Shown: positions 28,020-36,990 of the stretch, in pieces
Numbering within the stretch: the first letter of the stretch is position 1
Layout: every line of letters begins with the position of its first letter
Source: Cyclobacterium marinum DSM 745
GTDB lineage: Bacteria; Bacteroidota; Bacteroidia; Cytophagales; Cyclobacteriaceae
Assembly (NCBI RefSeq): GCF_000222485.1
Contig: NC_015914.1
Location: forward strand, 3,764,001-3,828,000
Direction: 5' to 3'
DNA length: 64,000 nucleotides
Position numbers and translations under genes: made by a program
Notes under the pieces: generated by a model
What the model saw: only the letters and a program-made list of their open reading frames with translations
Database searches by the model: none
What the model was told of the DNA's origin: nothing

Positions 28020-29036
28020 TTAAGATGAGGCGTTTTTTAAAAATCTAATCATTGCAGATATACTTGAAAAAGTTATGCTTTTTTGTCCCTTGTAGACAAT
28101 TATCTCCAATGGGTTGTCTTTGGTGATTATTTTTTCGGGCATGGAGAGGTCTAGGTTTTTTCTAAGTGCATTTTTGACCCAATGCCTCATATTTTTGGGA
28201 CCGCTTATTTCCGGTAGGAGACTAGGGTTTTTTAACCTGATTTTTCCATTATTGGCATCTATCTCCCATTTATTTCCGGGCAGTAATTTCTGAATCTGAC
28301 CTTCCAACATGAGGTCTTCCGGGCTCCCTGAAACTAAAGGTTCTTGATTACCCATGATCCATAATTGATCTGCTGTCTCCATAGCTACTTCTAGATCATG
28401 AGTGACCACCAAAATAGCTTTACCAGCTTCTTTTGCCAGTTTTTTCAGCAAATGCATGATTTCAAACCGATTTGTAAGGTCCAAGTGTGCCGTAGGTTCG
28501 TCCAGAATTAAGATGCTGCTGTCTTGTGCCAATGCCCTTGCGATCATGGCCGTCTGCCGTTGTCCATCACTCAGTTCGGACAATTTCTTATGGGAAATCA
28601 AATCAAGATGAGTCATTGTCAATACCTCATTCACAATTTTATTGTCTGTCTTGCTTAAATGGCCCAACCAACCTGTGTGGGGCGTACGGCCCAACGCTAC
28701 TAGTTCCCAAACCGTCATAAGGCCTGAACGAATTTTCTCAGTCAACACTACTGCAATGGTTTTTGCTCTTTCTTGATCATTCAGCAACTCGATTTCATGT
28801 TTCCCTAACCAAATTGATCCTTTTATCGGAGGATTTTGATTCATGATTGCCTTTAATAAGGTAGACTTCCCAACCCCATTGGGCCCCATCATACAGGTCA
28901 ATTCTCCACTATACAAATCAAAAGAAACATCAGTAGCTACAGTATTGATTACCCGATCATTTTTATATCCAAGCACCAAGTTTCTGGCATAAATGCATGG
29001 TTTTATTAGTCTAAGGCTGTCAATGTTGGTTTCCAT
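28020..29036 (-). CDS. btuD: Cobalamin ABC transporter ATP-binding protein with C-terminal extension
   Basis: A 338-residue FecE/BtuD-type ATPase. Walker A is GPNGVGKS (51-58), the signature is LSDGQ (155-159) with Asp replacing Gly, Walker B is ILILDEPTAHLD (DEP 179-181), and the H-loop is VVTHD. The family is usually about 250-270 residues. Here about 75 extra residues (from about 265) follow, including LEIIVYKGQKSITF, with no domain I recognise. It is the last gene of the minus-strand btuFCD run, 11 bp after btuC. Cobalamin is inferred from the B12 riboswitch and btuB next door; a haem or siderophore substrate is the alternative. Confidence 0.85.
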   Translation of the reverse strand: METNIDSLRLIKPCIYARNLVLGYKNDRVINTVATDVSFDLYSGELTCMMGPNGVGKSTLLKAIMNQNPPIKGSIWLGKHEIELLNDQERAKTIAVVLTEKIRSGLMTVWELVALGRTPHTGWLGHLSKTDNKIVNEVLTMTHLDLISHKKLSELSDGQRQTAMIARALAQDSSILILDEPTAHLDLTNRFEIMHLLKKLAKEAGKAILVVTHDLEVAMETADQLWIMGNQEPLVSGSPEDLMLEGQIQKLLPGNKWEIDANNGKIRLKNPSLLPEISGPKNMRHWVKNALRKNLDLSMPEKIITKDNPLEIIVYKGQKSITFSSISAMIRFLKNASS

Positions 29037-29047
29037 AACTTAAATAA

Positions 29048-30070
29048 TTAAAACGCCTCACTAAAGTTTCTTTTCATGATCAGCCAGATAATTAAAGGTG
29101 CACCTAAAGCTGTTGTTACCGCATTGATTGGAAGGCTTGTTGCTAAGCCGGGCAACTGACCGATGGTGTCGCAAGCCAATAGTACCAATATGCCTAAGAT
29201 GGCGGTGGCAGGAAATAATATTTTGTGGTCATTGGTTTTAAATAATAATCTGGCCAAGTGTGGGACAGCAATTCCGATAAAGGCAATAGGTCCGCAGAAA
29301 GCGGTTATTCCGCCGGTTAGTATACCCGTGCTGATTATCATTATCCACCGTAATCTTTCGAAATTAATTCCCATGCTTTTGGCGTAAGCTTCCCCTAATA
29401 GCATGGCATTGTAAGATTTTACGGAAAATATTACCAACGATAATCCAATTGCTAGGGCTCCGGATAAGTACCATAGTTCACTCCAACCTGTATTCCCAAG
29501 GTTGCCCATGGACCAAAGCGTAAACATTTTTAATTCTTCAGCGGCACTAAAATAGGACAAAAGAGTGACCACTGATGAGGCTGCACTACCAAACATCAAC
29601 CCTACAATTAACAAGGTCATGCTGTCTTTTACCTTCCAAGCTGTCAAACCCATCAAGACCAATACTCCGATGGCCCCTGCGCTTGATGCCAGAATGGCCG
29701 CCCAATAGTTGGGAGTACCTGACAAGATTTGCCAGCCAAAGGCTGTTCCAGCCATTGATAATATGGCTACCCCCAAGCCGGCACCTGAACTGATTCCTAA
29801 AACAAATGGGCCAGCAAGTGGGTTTCTGAAGAATGTTTGCATCTGCAAACCACTTACAGAAAGTCCTATTCCTGCTAAAATCGCAGTTAAAGATTTTGGA
29901 ATTCGATAATTGATTACTATAATTTCCCAGCTCTCCCTAGGGAAAGAATATCCTCCTAGTCTTTCCAAAAGAGAGACAAATGGAATCGAAATGGTACCAA
30001 GGCTAAGGTTCAATAGCCACAGAAAGAACATTAGAACCAAACAGACGATAAACTTAACTGGGTGAGTCAT
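29048..30070 (-). CDS. btuC: Cobalamin ABC transporter permease (FecCD family)
   Basis: A 340-residue FecCD/BtuC permease with about ten TM helices. Signatures are SLGTISIPF (periplasmic start), LRLRIPK-like NYRIPKSLTAILAGIGLSVSG, FRNPLAGPFVLGISSGAGLG and the C-terminal GPIAFIGIAVPHLARLLF. It is 4 bp downstream of the substrate-binding protein gene and 11 bp upstream of the ATPase gene, so the three form one transcript. The family also carries iron-siderophore and haem permeases; cobalamin is assigned from context. Confidence 0.88.
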   Translation of the reverse strand: MTHPVKFIVCLVLMFFLWLLNLSLGTISIPFVSLLERLGGYSFPRESWEIIVINYRIPKSLTAILAGIGLSVSGLQMQTFFRNPLAGPFVLGISSGAGLGVAILSMAGTAFGWQILSGTPNYWAAILASSAGAIGVLVLMGLTAWKVKDSMTLLIVGLMFGSAASSVVTLLSYFSAAEELKMFTLWSMGNLGNTGWSELWYLSGALAIGLSLVIFSVKSYNAMLLGEAYAKSMGINFERLRWIMIISTGILTGGITAFCGPIAFIGIAVPHLARLLFKTNDHKILFPATAILGILVLLACDTIGQLPGLATSLPINAVTTALGAPLIIWLIMKRNFSEAF

Positions 30071-30074
30071 GTGT

Positions 30075-31208
30075 CTAATCTTCTAATTTTTGGAAATACC
30101 TAAATTGATGGTCAACTGCCTTATCGGGGTGGAGAATTTTAATCATGTCCAAAAGTACTAAATCTGGTCGCAAGTAGCCTTCTTCAAAATACCTATATCC
30201 TCCCTTTTCCCCTTTGCCCAAAGTATAAGTGTATACTTTTTTCTTTTTATATGCCTCGAAATCAATGTATTTAGGGTTTTGTGCCACCATACTTCCTAAA
30301 GAAGCATTGTCAGCCGCCCCAATCCAAAAATCCGCCTGACCTGCCTGATCTAAGACAAATTCATAATTCAAGGTCAAGCTCCCCGTCCCTTCCATTTGGT
30401 CGAATAGGTATTTACCGGCAGCATCCCCAATGATTTTAGCTGCCCAACTACCCTTGGCAGGTGCATACCAAATGTCTTTGTACATGGACCCTGACAGTAC
30501 GGTGGGTTTGTCTTCTGAAGAAATAAGGCTCACCTTTTCTTGGGCAATTTTGTAATTGTTGGCTATTTTATTGTACACAGCCTCTGCTTCTTCTAGTTTT
30601 CCCAGTAAAACTCCGGTGACCTTAATCCACTCAGCCCTTCCCAATGGGTGTTTTTCTTGGTACTCCTTATTGATTATTACAGGTATTTTTGCTGAATTTA
30701 ACCGGTTTTCCATTTGGGAGGTTTCACCAAATCCAGATACCATAACCCAGTCGGGTTGAATGTCTATGATCTTTTCAATATCCCATGCAGGCCCTTTACC
30801 AAGATCAATGATTTTGTTAGAATTGATTCTTTTTCTGGTTTTTTCTGAAGTGATCAGATCCAGGTCAGGGAAAGCCATTAAGTTTTCCTCAGCATCTAAG
30901 TAATCCAGATGAGCAACCTGCGGAGTAGCCGATAGTATGACTTTATGACTTCCTGCAACAATCTTTCCATCGATAGGGATTTCCGGGAATTTACCCTTAT
31001 CCTCGTCACTATGCACCAAGAAGAGTTGGTTTTTTGTTTTCTGATGAATGATTTCAATGATATAAAAATTGTCCCCACGAAAAAGTGAAAACCCTTCAGC
31101 ATATTGCAAAGCAATTTCTTCCAAAGTGTCCAAACTTACTCTTTGTGTGGATGGTTGACAAGATGAAACGAATAAAAGAACAAAAATTAATGAACGGATA
31201 GCAGCCAT
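30075..31208 (-). CDS. btuF: Cobalamin-binding lipoprotein of the ABC importer
   Basis: A 377-residue class III periplasmic binding protein. The signal peptide ends in FVSSC, lipidating Cys17. It has two lobes typical of the TroA/BtuF fold, with DIQPDWVMVSGFGETS in the first and NYEFVLDQAGQADFWIG in the second. The start codon is 112 bp from the riboswitch promoter element on the opposite strand, and no B12 riboswitch lies on its own strand in that gap. It would pass cobalamin from BtuB to BtuCD. Confidence 0.85.
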   Translation of the reverse strand: MAAIRSLIFVLLFVSSCQPSTQRVSLDTLEEIALQYAEGFSLFRGDNFYIIEIIHQKTKNQLFLVHSDEDKGKFPEIPIDGKIVAGSHKVILSATPQVAHLDYLDAEENLMAFPDLDLITSEKTRKRINSNKIIDLGKGPAWDIEKIIDIQPDWVMVSGFGETSQMENRLNSAKIPVIINKEYQEKHPLGRAEWIKVTGVLLGKLEEAEAVYNKIANNYKIAQEKVSLISSEDKPTVLSGSMYKDIWYAPAKGSWAAKIIGDAAGKYLFDQMEGTGSLTLNYEFVLDQAGQADFWIGAADNASLGSMVAQNPKYIDFEAYKKKKVYTYTLGKGEKGGYRYFEEGYLRPDLVLLDMIKILHPDKAVDHQFRYFQKLED

Positions 31209-31310
31209 TTTTCAGGAAAAAGAATAAATAAAATTTGATTTTCAGGTCAAAGTAAACCATTGCTTAGACCATTTCCAATAACTTAATTTTTTCAAATAGA
31301 GTTTTTAGCG

Positions 31311-31318
31311 TATGTTTG
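31311..31318 (+). promoter_or_regulatory. Bacteroidota -7 element before the B12 riboswitch
   Basis: TATGTTTG matches TAnnTTTG and sits 7 bp before the first riboswitch helix, a suitable distance for transcription to start at the aptamer's 5' edge. No clear -33 element is seen. Confidence 0.45.
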
Positions 31319-31324
31319 TGCCGA

Positions 31325-31508
31325 TTTATGGTTCCCGATCCTTAACCAGGCGCTCGGGATTAATAGGGAATTCGGTGAAAGTCCGGAACTGTCCCCGCAA
31401 CTGTAACCCGGTCTTTATTTCAATAAAGAAAACGGAAATCCATCCTTTGCCATTGTCCTTGTTGGATGAGAAGGCGGATTTACCTTGGGAAGTCAGGAGA
31501 CCTGCCAT
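31325..31508 (+). promoter_or_regulatory. Cobalamin riboswitch
   Basis: The conserved aptamer core is plain: GGGAATTCGGTGAAAGTCCG (31367-31386), then ACTGTCCCCGCAACTGTAA (31388-31406), and the closing box GTCAGGAGACCTGCC (31492-31506). The variable peripheral helix lies between. The aptamer is followed by a leader of about 200 nt up to the btuB start, long enough for an expression platform. It should switch off btuB and the BtuG-like gene when adenosylcobalamin or a related cobamide is plentiful. Confidence 0.96.
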
Positions 31509-31712
31509 TAAAATCTTTTCATTCGTAGCTTTCGGGAGAAAGGCTGAGAAGAAGGTTTTAGCTGCTTTCAATATTTTCATTTATGGAACATTGATAACCA
31601 AGTCAGGTACCTGTTGGTGATTGTCTAGACTTGCCTGCCAGTTGATATTCTCTATTCTCCTAATTTTTCCCACAAAGCATGAAATAGTGATGCTTATATT
31701 AAAAGAAAGAGG

Positions 31713-33599
31713 ATGTCATTAATAGCTTGTTTGGTTTTTATGATTGCGAGTTGGCAAAGTGAACCGGATTCCTCATCTGTTTTCTCACAAGATACTCTGG
31801 AACTGTCACAAGTGGAAGTGCAGGCCGTTGCTTTAAAGAAGTATGCTTTTGGTCAATATGTAAGGTCCCTCGATAAGAATAGGTTAGAGCAATTATCGGG
31901 ATATTCATTAGGGGAGGTTTTACAGCAGGAAACTGGTTTGTTTTTAAGACAATATGGGCCTGGAATGTTGAATTCTCTAAGCATGCGTGGCACTTCAGCA
32001 GGACACAATGCCTTGTTTTGGAACGGATTGCCGGTTAATAGCCCTTCTCTTGGTCAGGCAGATTATTCAATTTTCCCTTTGGGTGGATTTGACTCAGTGA
32101 ATATTCATTATGGGAGTTCCGGGGCTTTATACGGTACGGATGCTATCGGTGGATCTGTTCATTTGTCCTCAAACCTAGGATTCAATACCGGAAATGAGTT
32201 AAAGGTTGGAACTCTTGTGGGAAGTTTTGGCCGCTGGCATCAGCAGGTAAGTTATCGGCAAGGGAATGAAAAATTTGCCTTCAAAACCAACCTTTATCGA
32301 AATTATACAGCTAATAATTTCACCTATAAGGATTATGCCAGTCCGGGTACACCGGAAAAGCGTCAAGAACACGCCAAGGTTTCTCAAATAGGTTGGGTGC
32401 AGGATTTTTCCTATAAAATTAATTCTGTACAGTCACTGAAAGCCAATCTTTGGCTCAATACCAACGACCGGCAAATTCAGCCACTGCTTGGTTCATCAAC
32501 CAATGATGTTCAAGAGGATCGGAGTTTTAGGGCGGTTATAGATTATACCCATGCCGGTGAAAAACTTATTTGGACTGCTACCACAGGGATTTCAAATGAC
32601 CTGATGGTATTCAATTCAGATAACAATCAAACCCGCTTAATTTTGATAGGAACCGCCTTGGATTACTCTTTTTCCCCAAAATGGCAGACCCTTGCCGGTA
32701 TTCGTTATTCACATATCAAAGGGCGATTGGCCACCTATGATCGACAGGAACAGCGAATAGAACTGTACCAAGCTACCAATTTCAAACCGAGTCAAAATCT
32801 TGGGATTTCTATGCAACTCCGGCAGCTTATCCATGAAGGAGAAGCCGTTCCTTTTACTCCTTCCATAGGTGCGGAATGGAGTTTTTTTAAATCAACTGTT
32901 TGGAATTGGCAGTTAATTAGCAACCTGTCGAAAAGTTTTAAAATACCTACTTTAAACGATAGGTTTTGGGAGCCCGGTGGTAATCCTAATTTAAAACCTG
33001 AGAAAAGCCTTAGCAAAGAAATTGGACTAACAAGTAAAGCGCATTTATCTGCATTTAGTTTTGAAAATAGGCTTACCTATTTTCATATGAATGTGGATAA
33101 TTGGATTCTATGGTTACCACAGAGCACTTATTGGCAAGCCGAAAATGTCCGTAATGTGGTCAATCAAGGGTTAGAGTATTTTTTTAAAGGTGGGTTTGAG
33201 CAAGGTAATAGACGTTGGACGCTGCATGTAGACTATAGCCTGAATAGTGCAGTCAATCAATCAGGAGATTTTGGAAATTCGCTTAGTCAGGGTAAGCAGC
33301 TTCCTTATGTGCCCAAGCATAAAATACGTACACAAGGCAATTTCCAGAAAGGTCCTTATAAGTTGTACATTCAGAATCAGTGGACTGGTGAGCGTTTTGT
33401 GACTACAGACAATCAAACCGTATTAGCCGCCTATAGCTTGTGGGATACAGGGCTTACTTATGCTTTTGACTGGAAAGGAAAGCTAAAAGGGAATCTTGGA
33501 TTCCATACAAATAATATTTTCAATGTAGATTATCAGGTGCTTCGCCTGCGGTCTATGCCCGGAAGAAATTTTCAATTTAATTTAAATGTAGTGTTATGA
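31713..33599 (+). CDS. btuB: TonB-dependent vitamin B12 receptor
   Basis: A 628-residue outer-membrane receptor. The mature N-terminus has a TonB-box-like segment (LELSQVEVQAVAL) followed by a plug domain: LGEVLQQETGLFLRQYG, LSMRGTSAGHNALFWNG and YGSSGALYGTDAIGGSVHL. The rest is a 22-strand barrel ending in aromatic-rich RNFQFNLNVVL. The length matches E. coli BtuB. The ATG at 31713 follows AAAGAGG directly, and the frame has a TGA upstream with no other ATG, so the signal peptide is short. It is controlled by the cobalamin riboswitch and coupled to the BtuG-like gene by ATGA. Confidence 0.9.
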   Translation: MSLIACLVFMIASWQSEPDSSSVFSQDTLELSQVEVQAVALKKYAFGQYVRSLDKNRLEQLSGYSLGEVLQQETGLFLRQYGPGMLNSLSMRGTSAGHNALFWNGLPVNSPSLGQADYSIFPLGGFDSVNIHYGSSGALYGTDAIGGSVHLSSNLGFNTGNELKVGTLVGSFGRWHQQVSYRQGNEKFAFKTNLYRNYTANNFTYKDYASPGTPEKRQEHAKVSQIGWVQDFSYKINSVQSLKANLWLNTNDRQIQPLLGSSTNDVQEDRSFRAVIDYTHAGEKLIWTATTGISNDLMVFNSDNNQTRLILIGTALDYSFSPKWQTLAGIRYSHIKGRLATYDRQEQRIELYQATNFKPSQNLGISMQLRQLIHEGEAVPFTPSIGAEWSFFKSTVWNWQLISNLSKSFKIPTLNDRFWEPGGNPNLKPEKSLSKEIGLTSKAHLSAFSFENRLTYFHMNVDNWILWLPQSTYWQAENVRNVVNQGLEYFFKGGFEQGNRRWTLHVDYSLNSAVNQSGDFGNSLSQGKQLPYVPKHKIRTQGNFQKGPYKLYIQNQWTGERFVTTDNQTVLAAYSLWDTGLTYAFDWKGKLKGNLGFHTNNIFNVDYQVLRLRSMPGRNFQFNLNVVL

Positions 33600-34639
33600 A
33601 AAAAATGCAGTTAGTCTGTAAGTTGTTTTTGTTTGCCATTTTGGTGTCATGTGGAACTGATCCGGTTGAAATACCTCAAGGGGCCTATGAAGATGGTGTG
33701 CTAATAATAAATGAAGGTGCATTTGGAGCCAATGATGGTGAAGTTTTCCATTTTGACAACAATACAGCAGAGCTTGAAGCCAATGTTTTCGAAAATGTTA
33801 ACGGTAGACCTTTTGCTGGATTGCTTCAGGATTTGATTAGTTATGAGGATTATACCTACCTAGTGGCCAACACCGGTAAAGTGGAGGTGGTGCAATCCGC
33901 AGATTTTATTTCAGTAGGAGCCGTTAATAACGACTTGGTAAATAGCCGAAGCATGGTAAAGGCTGATGGTAAATTGTATATTAGTGATTGGGGCCCCTAT
34001 GATGCCAATTGGAGCAATACCGAATCATTTGTGGCGGTTGTAGAAGATGTTACAGGTGGGGACATCGCTTATAAAATTCCAACACCATCTAGACCTGAAG
34101 GGATTACCTTTATAGGTGATAGAGTTTTGGTGGCCTGTCAAATGGGTGCCATTGCTGTGATTGAAGTTGGTGATGATGAAGTGGAGAAAACGATAGATGT
34201 GGCAGGAACGCCATTTTTCTTTTTTGAATACCAACGTGGCACCTACCTTTATGCCAAGGATAGTGAAAAAATCTACCTGCACAAGTTAAATACAGCAACT
34301 TTTGATGTGGAAGAAAGCCTTGAGTTTTCTGTGGACAATAGCATTTACAATGGTAACTTTTCAATCAGCAACAGTGGTGAATTATTTGTAATTAGCAACC
34401 AAGATACTGAAGATGTGGTTGTAAAACTTTCCCTTTCTTCTGGATCGGTTGAAAATGATAATTTCTACTCGGGCAGCAACTTCTATGGTTTGGGTTATGA
34501 TGATGACACTCAAACCTTGTATATAGGTGAACACAATGGCTGGCAGGGAAATGGCTCTGTGATGCGTATCAATGCTCAGGGAGACCTTATTGATGAGGTA
34601 AGTGTAGGAAGAGGGCCAAGTGGGTTTTATTTCCCATGA
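33596..34639 (+). CDS. BtuG-like surface beta-propeller lipoprotein (DUF5074/YncE type)
   Basis: A 347-residue lipoprotein; lipidation is expected at Cys19 in LVSC. The body has repeated propeller blades of the YncE/DUF5074 kind (GVLIINEGAFGANDGEV, GDRVLVACQMGAIAVIEVG, LYIGEHNGWQGNGSVMRI). In Bacteroides, BtuG lipoproteins of this fold cap BtuB and capture cobalamin with very high affinity. Here the ATG overlaps the btuB stop and shares its riboswitch, which strongly supports the same job. Sequence similarity to a specific BtuG could not be measured here. A strong terminator ends the operon. Confidence 0.82.
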   Translation: MKKMQLVCKLFLFAILVSCGTDPVEIPQGAYEDGVLIINEGAFGANDGEVFHFDNNTAELEANVFENVNGRPFAGLLQDLISYEDYTYLVANTGKVEVVQSADFISVGAVNNDLVNSRSMVKADGKLYISDWGPYDANWSNTESFVAVVEDVTGGDIAYKIPTPSRPEGITFIGDRVLVACQMGAIAVIEVGDDEVEKTIDVAGTPFFFFEYQRGTYLYAKDSEKIYLHKLNTATFDVEESLEFSVDNSIYNGNFSISNSGELFVISNQDTEDVVVKLSLSSGSVENDNFYSGSNFYGLGYDDDTQTLYIGEHNGWQGNGSVMRINAQGDLIDEVSVGRGPSGFYFP

Positions 34640-34698
34640 TTGATTCATTTACCATATTTATTTCTGAATGCTAGGGTTACCTACCTGATATAATGAAT

Positions 34699-34744
34699 AG
34701 CGAAACCACTAATCATCAGATTGTATAGTGGTTTCGCTTTTTTT
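34699..34744 (+). terminator. Rho-independent terminator of the btuB operon
   Basis: AGCGAAACCACTA (34699-34711) and TAGTGGTTTCGCT (34726-34738) form a perfect 13-bp stem with a 14-nt loop, followed by TTTTTT. It lies 60 bp after the BtuG-like gene. Confidence 0.9.
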
Positions 34745-34747
34745 AGC

Positions 34748-34900
34748 GGAAGCTGAGCGAAATCAAGTTTCGGCGACTGAGCGGAACCGAAGCCAAAGGA
34801 TAACTTTCCTGTTTACCTTCTCTTTCAACTCTGCTCAGGGTCCGGTAATGCGGATAACGTCCTCCTTTCACCTACTCCGGCTCTGTTCAGGATATGGTTA
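34748..34900. repeat. Degenerate intergenic repeat
   Basis: Two imperfect copies of CTGAGCG (34753 and 34775 regions) with flanking GAAAT/GAACC and two imperfect copies of CTCTGYTCAGG (34829 and 34881) lie in opposite orientation to each other (CTGAGC versus GCTCAG). This pattern resembles short dispersed intergenic repeats of Bacteroidota. The gap 34745-34975 has no gene. Confidence 0.4.
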
Positions 34901-34975
34901 ACCTGCTGTCATTAAGAATTATTAGTAGATCAAATTCTATACTTCGAATTGGTTTTAATAGAAAAAAATATCTTT

Positions 34976-35572
34976 TTAAAAAGAATAGCCAATCCTATAG
35001 ACGAGATTATTGAAAGTAACTTTATCTTCTTCATAGTAACTCCAATCTTCAAGTCGGTTTCTGTCGGGAGATAACCTGGAGGGATTGCCGGTATAAAAAT
35101 AACTGATTTGTTGCTTCAATGAGAAACTTATCGTCCAGAAGTTGGCTTTTTTGGTTTTATACCTTATACCAAAGGTCCCTTGGGCCATCCTGCCACCTTT
35201 CCGCCAATGGTGTTGATCCCATTCGTTAATTTCTACTTTTTCAAAAAGGGCAGAACCATAACCAACATCTACACCAGCATATAACTGCCATTTGTTTTGT
35301 GGGTTTAAAACCCCTCTCCAGCCTACTGCCAGAGGTAGGACGGAATAGTTACCGTATTGGTCTAAGCCTGTAACGAAACCTAGCGTATGTTTCCGGTGAA
35401 TTTGCACCCCATTAAAAGATTGAAAGGTGAAGTTGGTTCGGGAACCAAAATTGTCAGTTCCTGTAAGCAGCCCTAATTCCGTATGGTTAACAAAAGACAA
35501 GTCTTGCCCTTTGCTAATCAAAGGGCAAGAGCAAATGCATGCTACTAAGAAAAGTACAAACAGGTTTTTCAT
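34976..35572 (-). CDS. Exported outer-membrane beta-barrel-like protein, unknown function
   Basis: A 198-residue protein with a signal peptide (MKNLFVLFLVACICSCPLIS). The mature part alternates polar and aromatic residues and ends in VYRIGYSF, a C-terminal Phe typical of outer-membrane barrels. A lipidated reading at the SCPL cysteine is less likely because the mature start is KGQDLSF. No enzyme motif is seen. It follows the LVIVD lipoprotein gene by only 3 bp, so the two likely form a surface pair. Confidence 0.6.
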   Translation of the reverse strand: MKNLFVLFLVACICSCPLISKGQDLSFVNHTELGLLTGTDNFGSRTNFTFQSFNGVQIHRKHTLGFVTGLDQYGNYSVLPLAVGWRGVLNPQNKWQLYAGVDVGYGSALFEKVEINEWDQHHWRKGGRMAQGTFGIRYKTKKANFWTISFSLKQQISYFYTGNPSRLSPDRNRLEDWSYYEEDKVTFNNLVYRIGYSF

Positions 35573-35575
35573 TGA

Positions 35576-36853
35576 TCAGTTGGCCACATTGATACAACTA
35601 AGTTCTTCCAGTTTTTCCGGATTGGAGTAATCAAATTGACAAACGCCATCAGGACCAATTACAATCAGTGATTTGGGGCCGGGGATAATGTCTGTAAAAA
35701 TATAGTTTTTCAGGTGTTCAATCAGGTTGTTGCTAATCTCTTTAACATCTGCCACGTTGAAACTTTTTAAGCCTTGTTCCCCTTCAGCAAGATAAAGGTA
35801 GTCTCCGGAAAGTCCTAGTCCATGAGGATTGTCCATGGGGTAGGATTGAATAAGAGTGGGTACATTCAAGTCTTTGATGTCAAGCACATGAAGTTCATTG
35901 GCGCCATTTCGGCAAATTGCAGCACTCCTTAAGGTGACAAAGGCATAATCATCATTAACTACCACCGGGTCACATGAGGTGATATGTGAATATACTGCCA
36001 ATTCCCTAGGTTCAGCAGGATTGCTGGCATCATAAATGTGCATACCGGTCATGGATCCAATAAAGAGATTACCTTTGAATGGAAAGATTGTCTCAATACC
36101 CCAGCCTAAATTAATATCGCTTAGGTATTGGGGATCCATAGGAGATTCTACATTAAATACCCGCATGCTGTATTCGTCTACCGTATAAAGGTGACCTCCC
36201 AATAAGGTAAACCTTGCCATTGACCCTCCCTGCCCATAGCTTTGACCTCCATCAGATTTAGAGCTGAAGGCTGCGGATTCCAAAGTCATAATGTCTGTAC
36301 GGAAAGTTGGGAATCCCCAGCTGTTCCATCGCATATTGGATTCCGTGGAGGTAATCAGGGTGTCTTTGTAGGTGACAATCGTTCCTGTTTCTTCATTGGA
36401 ATAGAGATTGGGGAATACGTCTTTTTCCCTTTTCACCAATTGAATATTCTCAGGGTTTGAGATATCAAAGGCCAATAAATCTACGTAATTGTCTGCATAT
36501 AGAATGCTTTCATTGATGGCCATGTCACCCGTTCCGGGAATATTGATGAAATTTAGATTTTGAGGATTTTTGGGGTCAGTATTATCCAATAGGTGTATGC
36601 CTTTACCGGGTTCTGAAATAAAAAGATAATCTCCATAAATATAAATTTTGCCCGGCTGATCCAGAGGAATTCCCGGTTCAATGATAATGTCAGCTTCTCT
36701 AAAAGAATTTACTTCAATAAATACCGGCACCTGAGTTTGATAGGTATAGGTCGTTTCTATTTGGTCTTCACAAGAGGGAAGTACCATTACAAGCATAAAA
36801 GAGAGCATAAGCTGCGCTCCGAGAATAAATCGAGGGTGTAAATTTGTTTTCAT
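35576..36853 (-). CDS. LVIVD-repeat surface lipoprotein
   Basis: A 425-residue lipoprotein, with the lipobox VLPSC near residue 28. The body is a run of LVIVD repeats, beta-propeller blades with the pattern hhDhSNPxxP: FDISNPENIQL, VFNVESPMDPQYL, IYDASNPAEPREL, VLDIKDLNVPTLI and FDYSNPEKLEEL. LVIVD proteins are exposed at the surface in Bacteroidota; their role is unknown. It starts an operon with the barrel-like protein downstream. A binding rather than catalytic role is likely. Confidence 0.82.
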   Translation of the reverse strand: MKTNLHPRFILGAQLMLSFMLVMVLPSCEDQIETTYTYQTQVPVFIEVNSFREADIIIEPGIPLDQPGKIYIYGDYLFISEPGKGIHLLDNTDPKNPQNLNFINIPGTGDMAINESILYADNYVDLLAFDISNPENIQLVKREKDVFPNLYSNEETGTIVTYKDTLITSTESNMRWNSWGFPTFRTDIMTLESAAFSSKSDGGQSYGQGGSMARFTLLGGHLYTVDEYSMRVFNVESPMDPQYLSDINLGWGIETIFPFKGNLFIGSMTGMHIYDASNPAEPRELAVYSHITSCDPVVVNDDYAFVTLRSAAICRNGANELHVLDIKDLNVPTLIQSYPMDNPHGLGLSGDYLYLAEGEQGLKSFNVADVKEISNNLIEHLKNYIFTDIIPGPKSLIVIGPDGVCQFDYSNPEKLEELSCINVAN

Positions 36854-36990
36854 GGCATGTCAGGAATAAGGTCAAAGAATAGCATTAGCATTGTTTGTGC
36901 TAATTTTCCCTGTTAAGACGAAATAAATTGTCAAAATGCTACACCTTTTAAAAAATAAAATAATAAAAGCTTAAGGGTGGCTTAAATTCC

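Noticed and set aside
31312..31620. Plus-strand 102-residue open frame in the btuB leader
   Set aside because: It lies in the cobalamin riboswitch and leader; the aptamer core explains the sequence.
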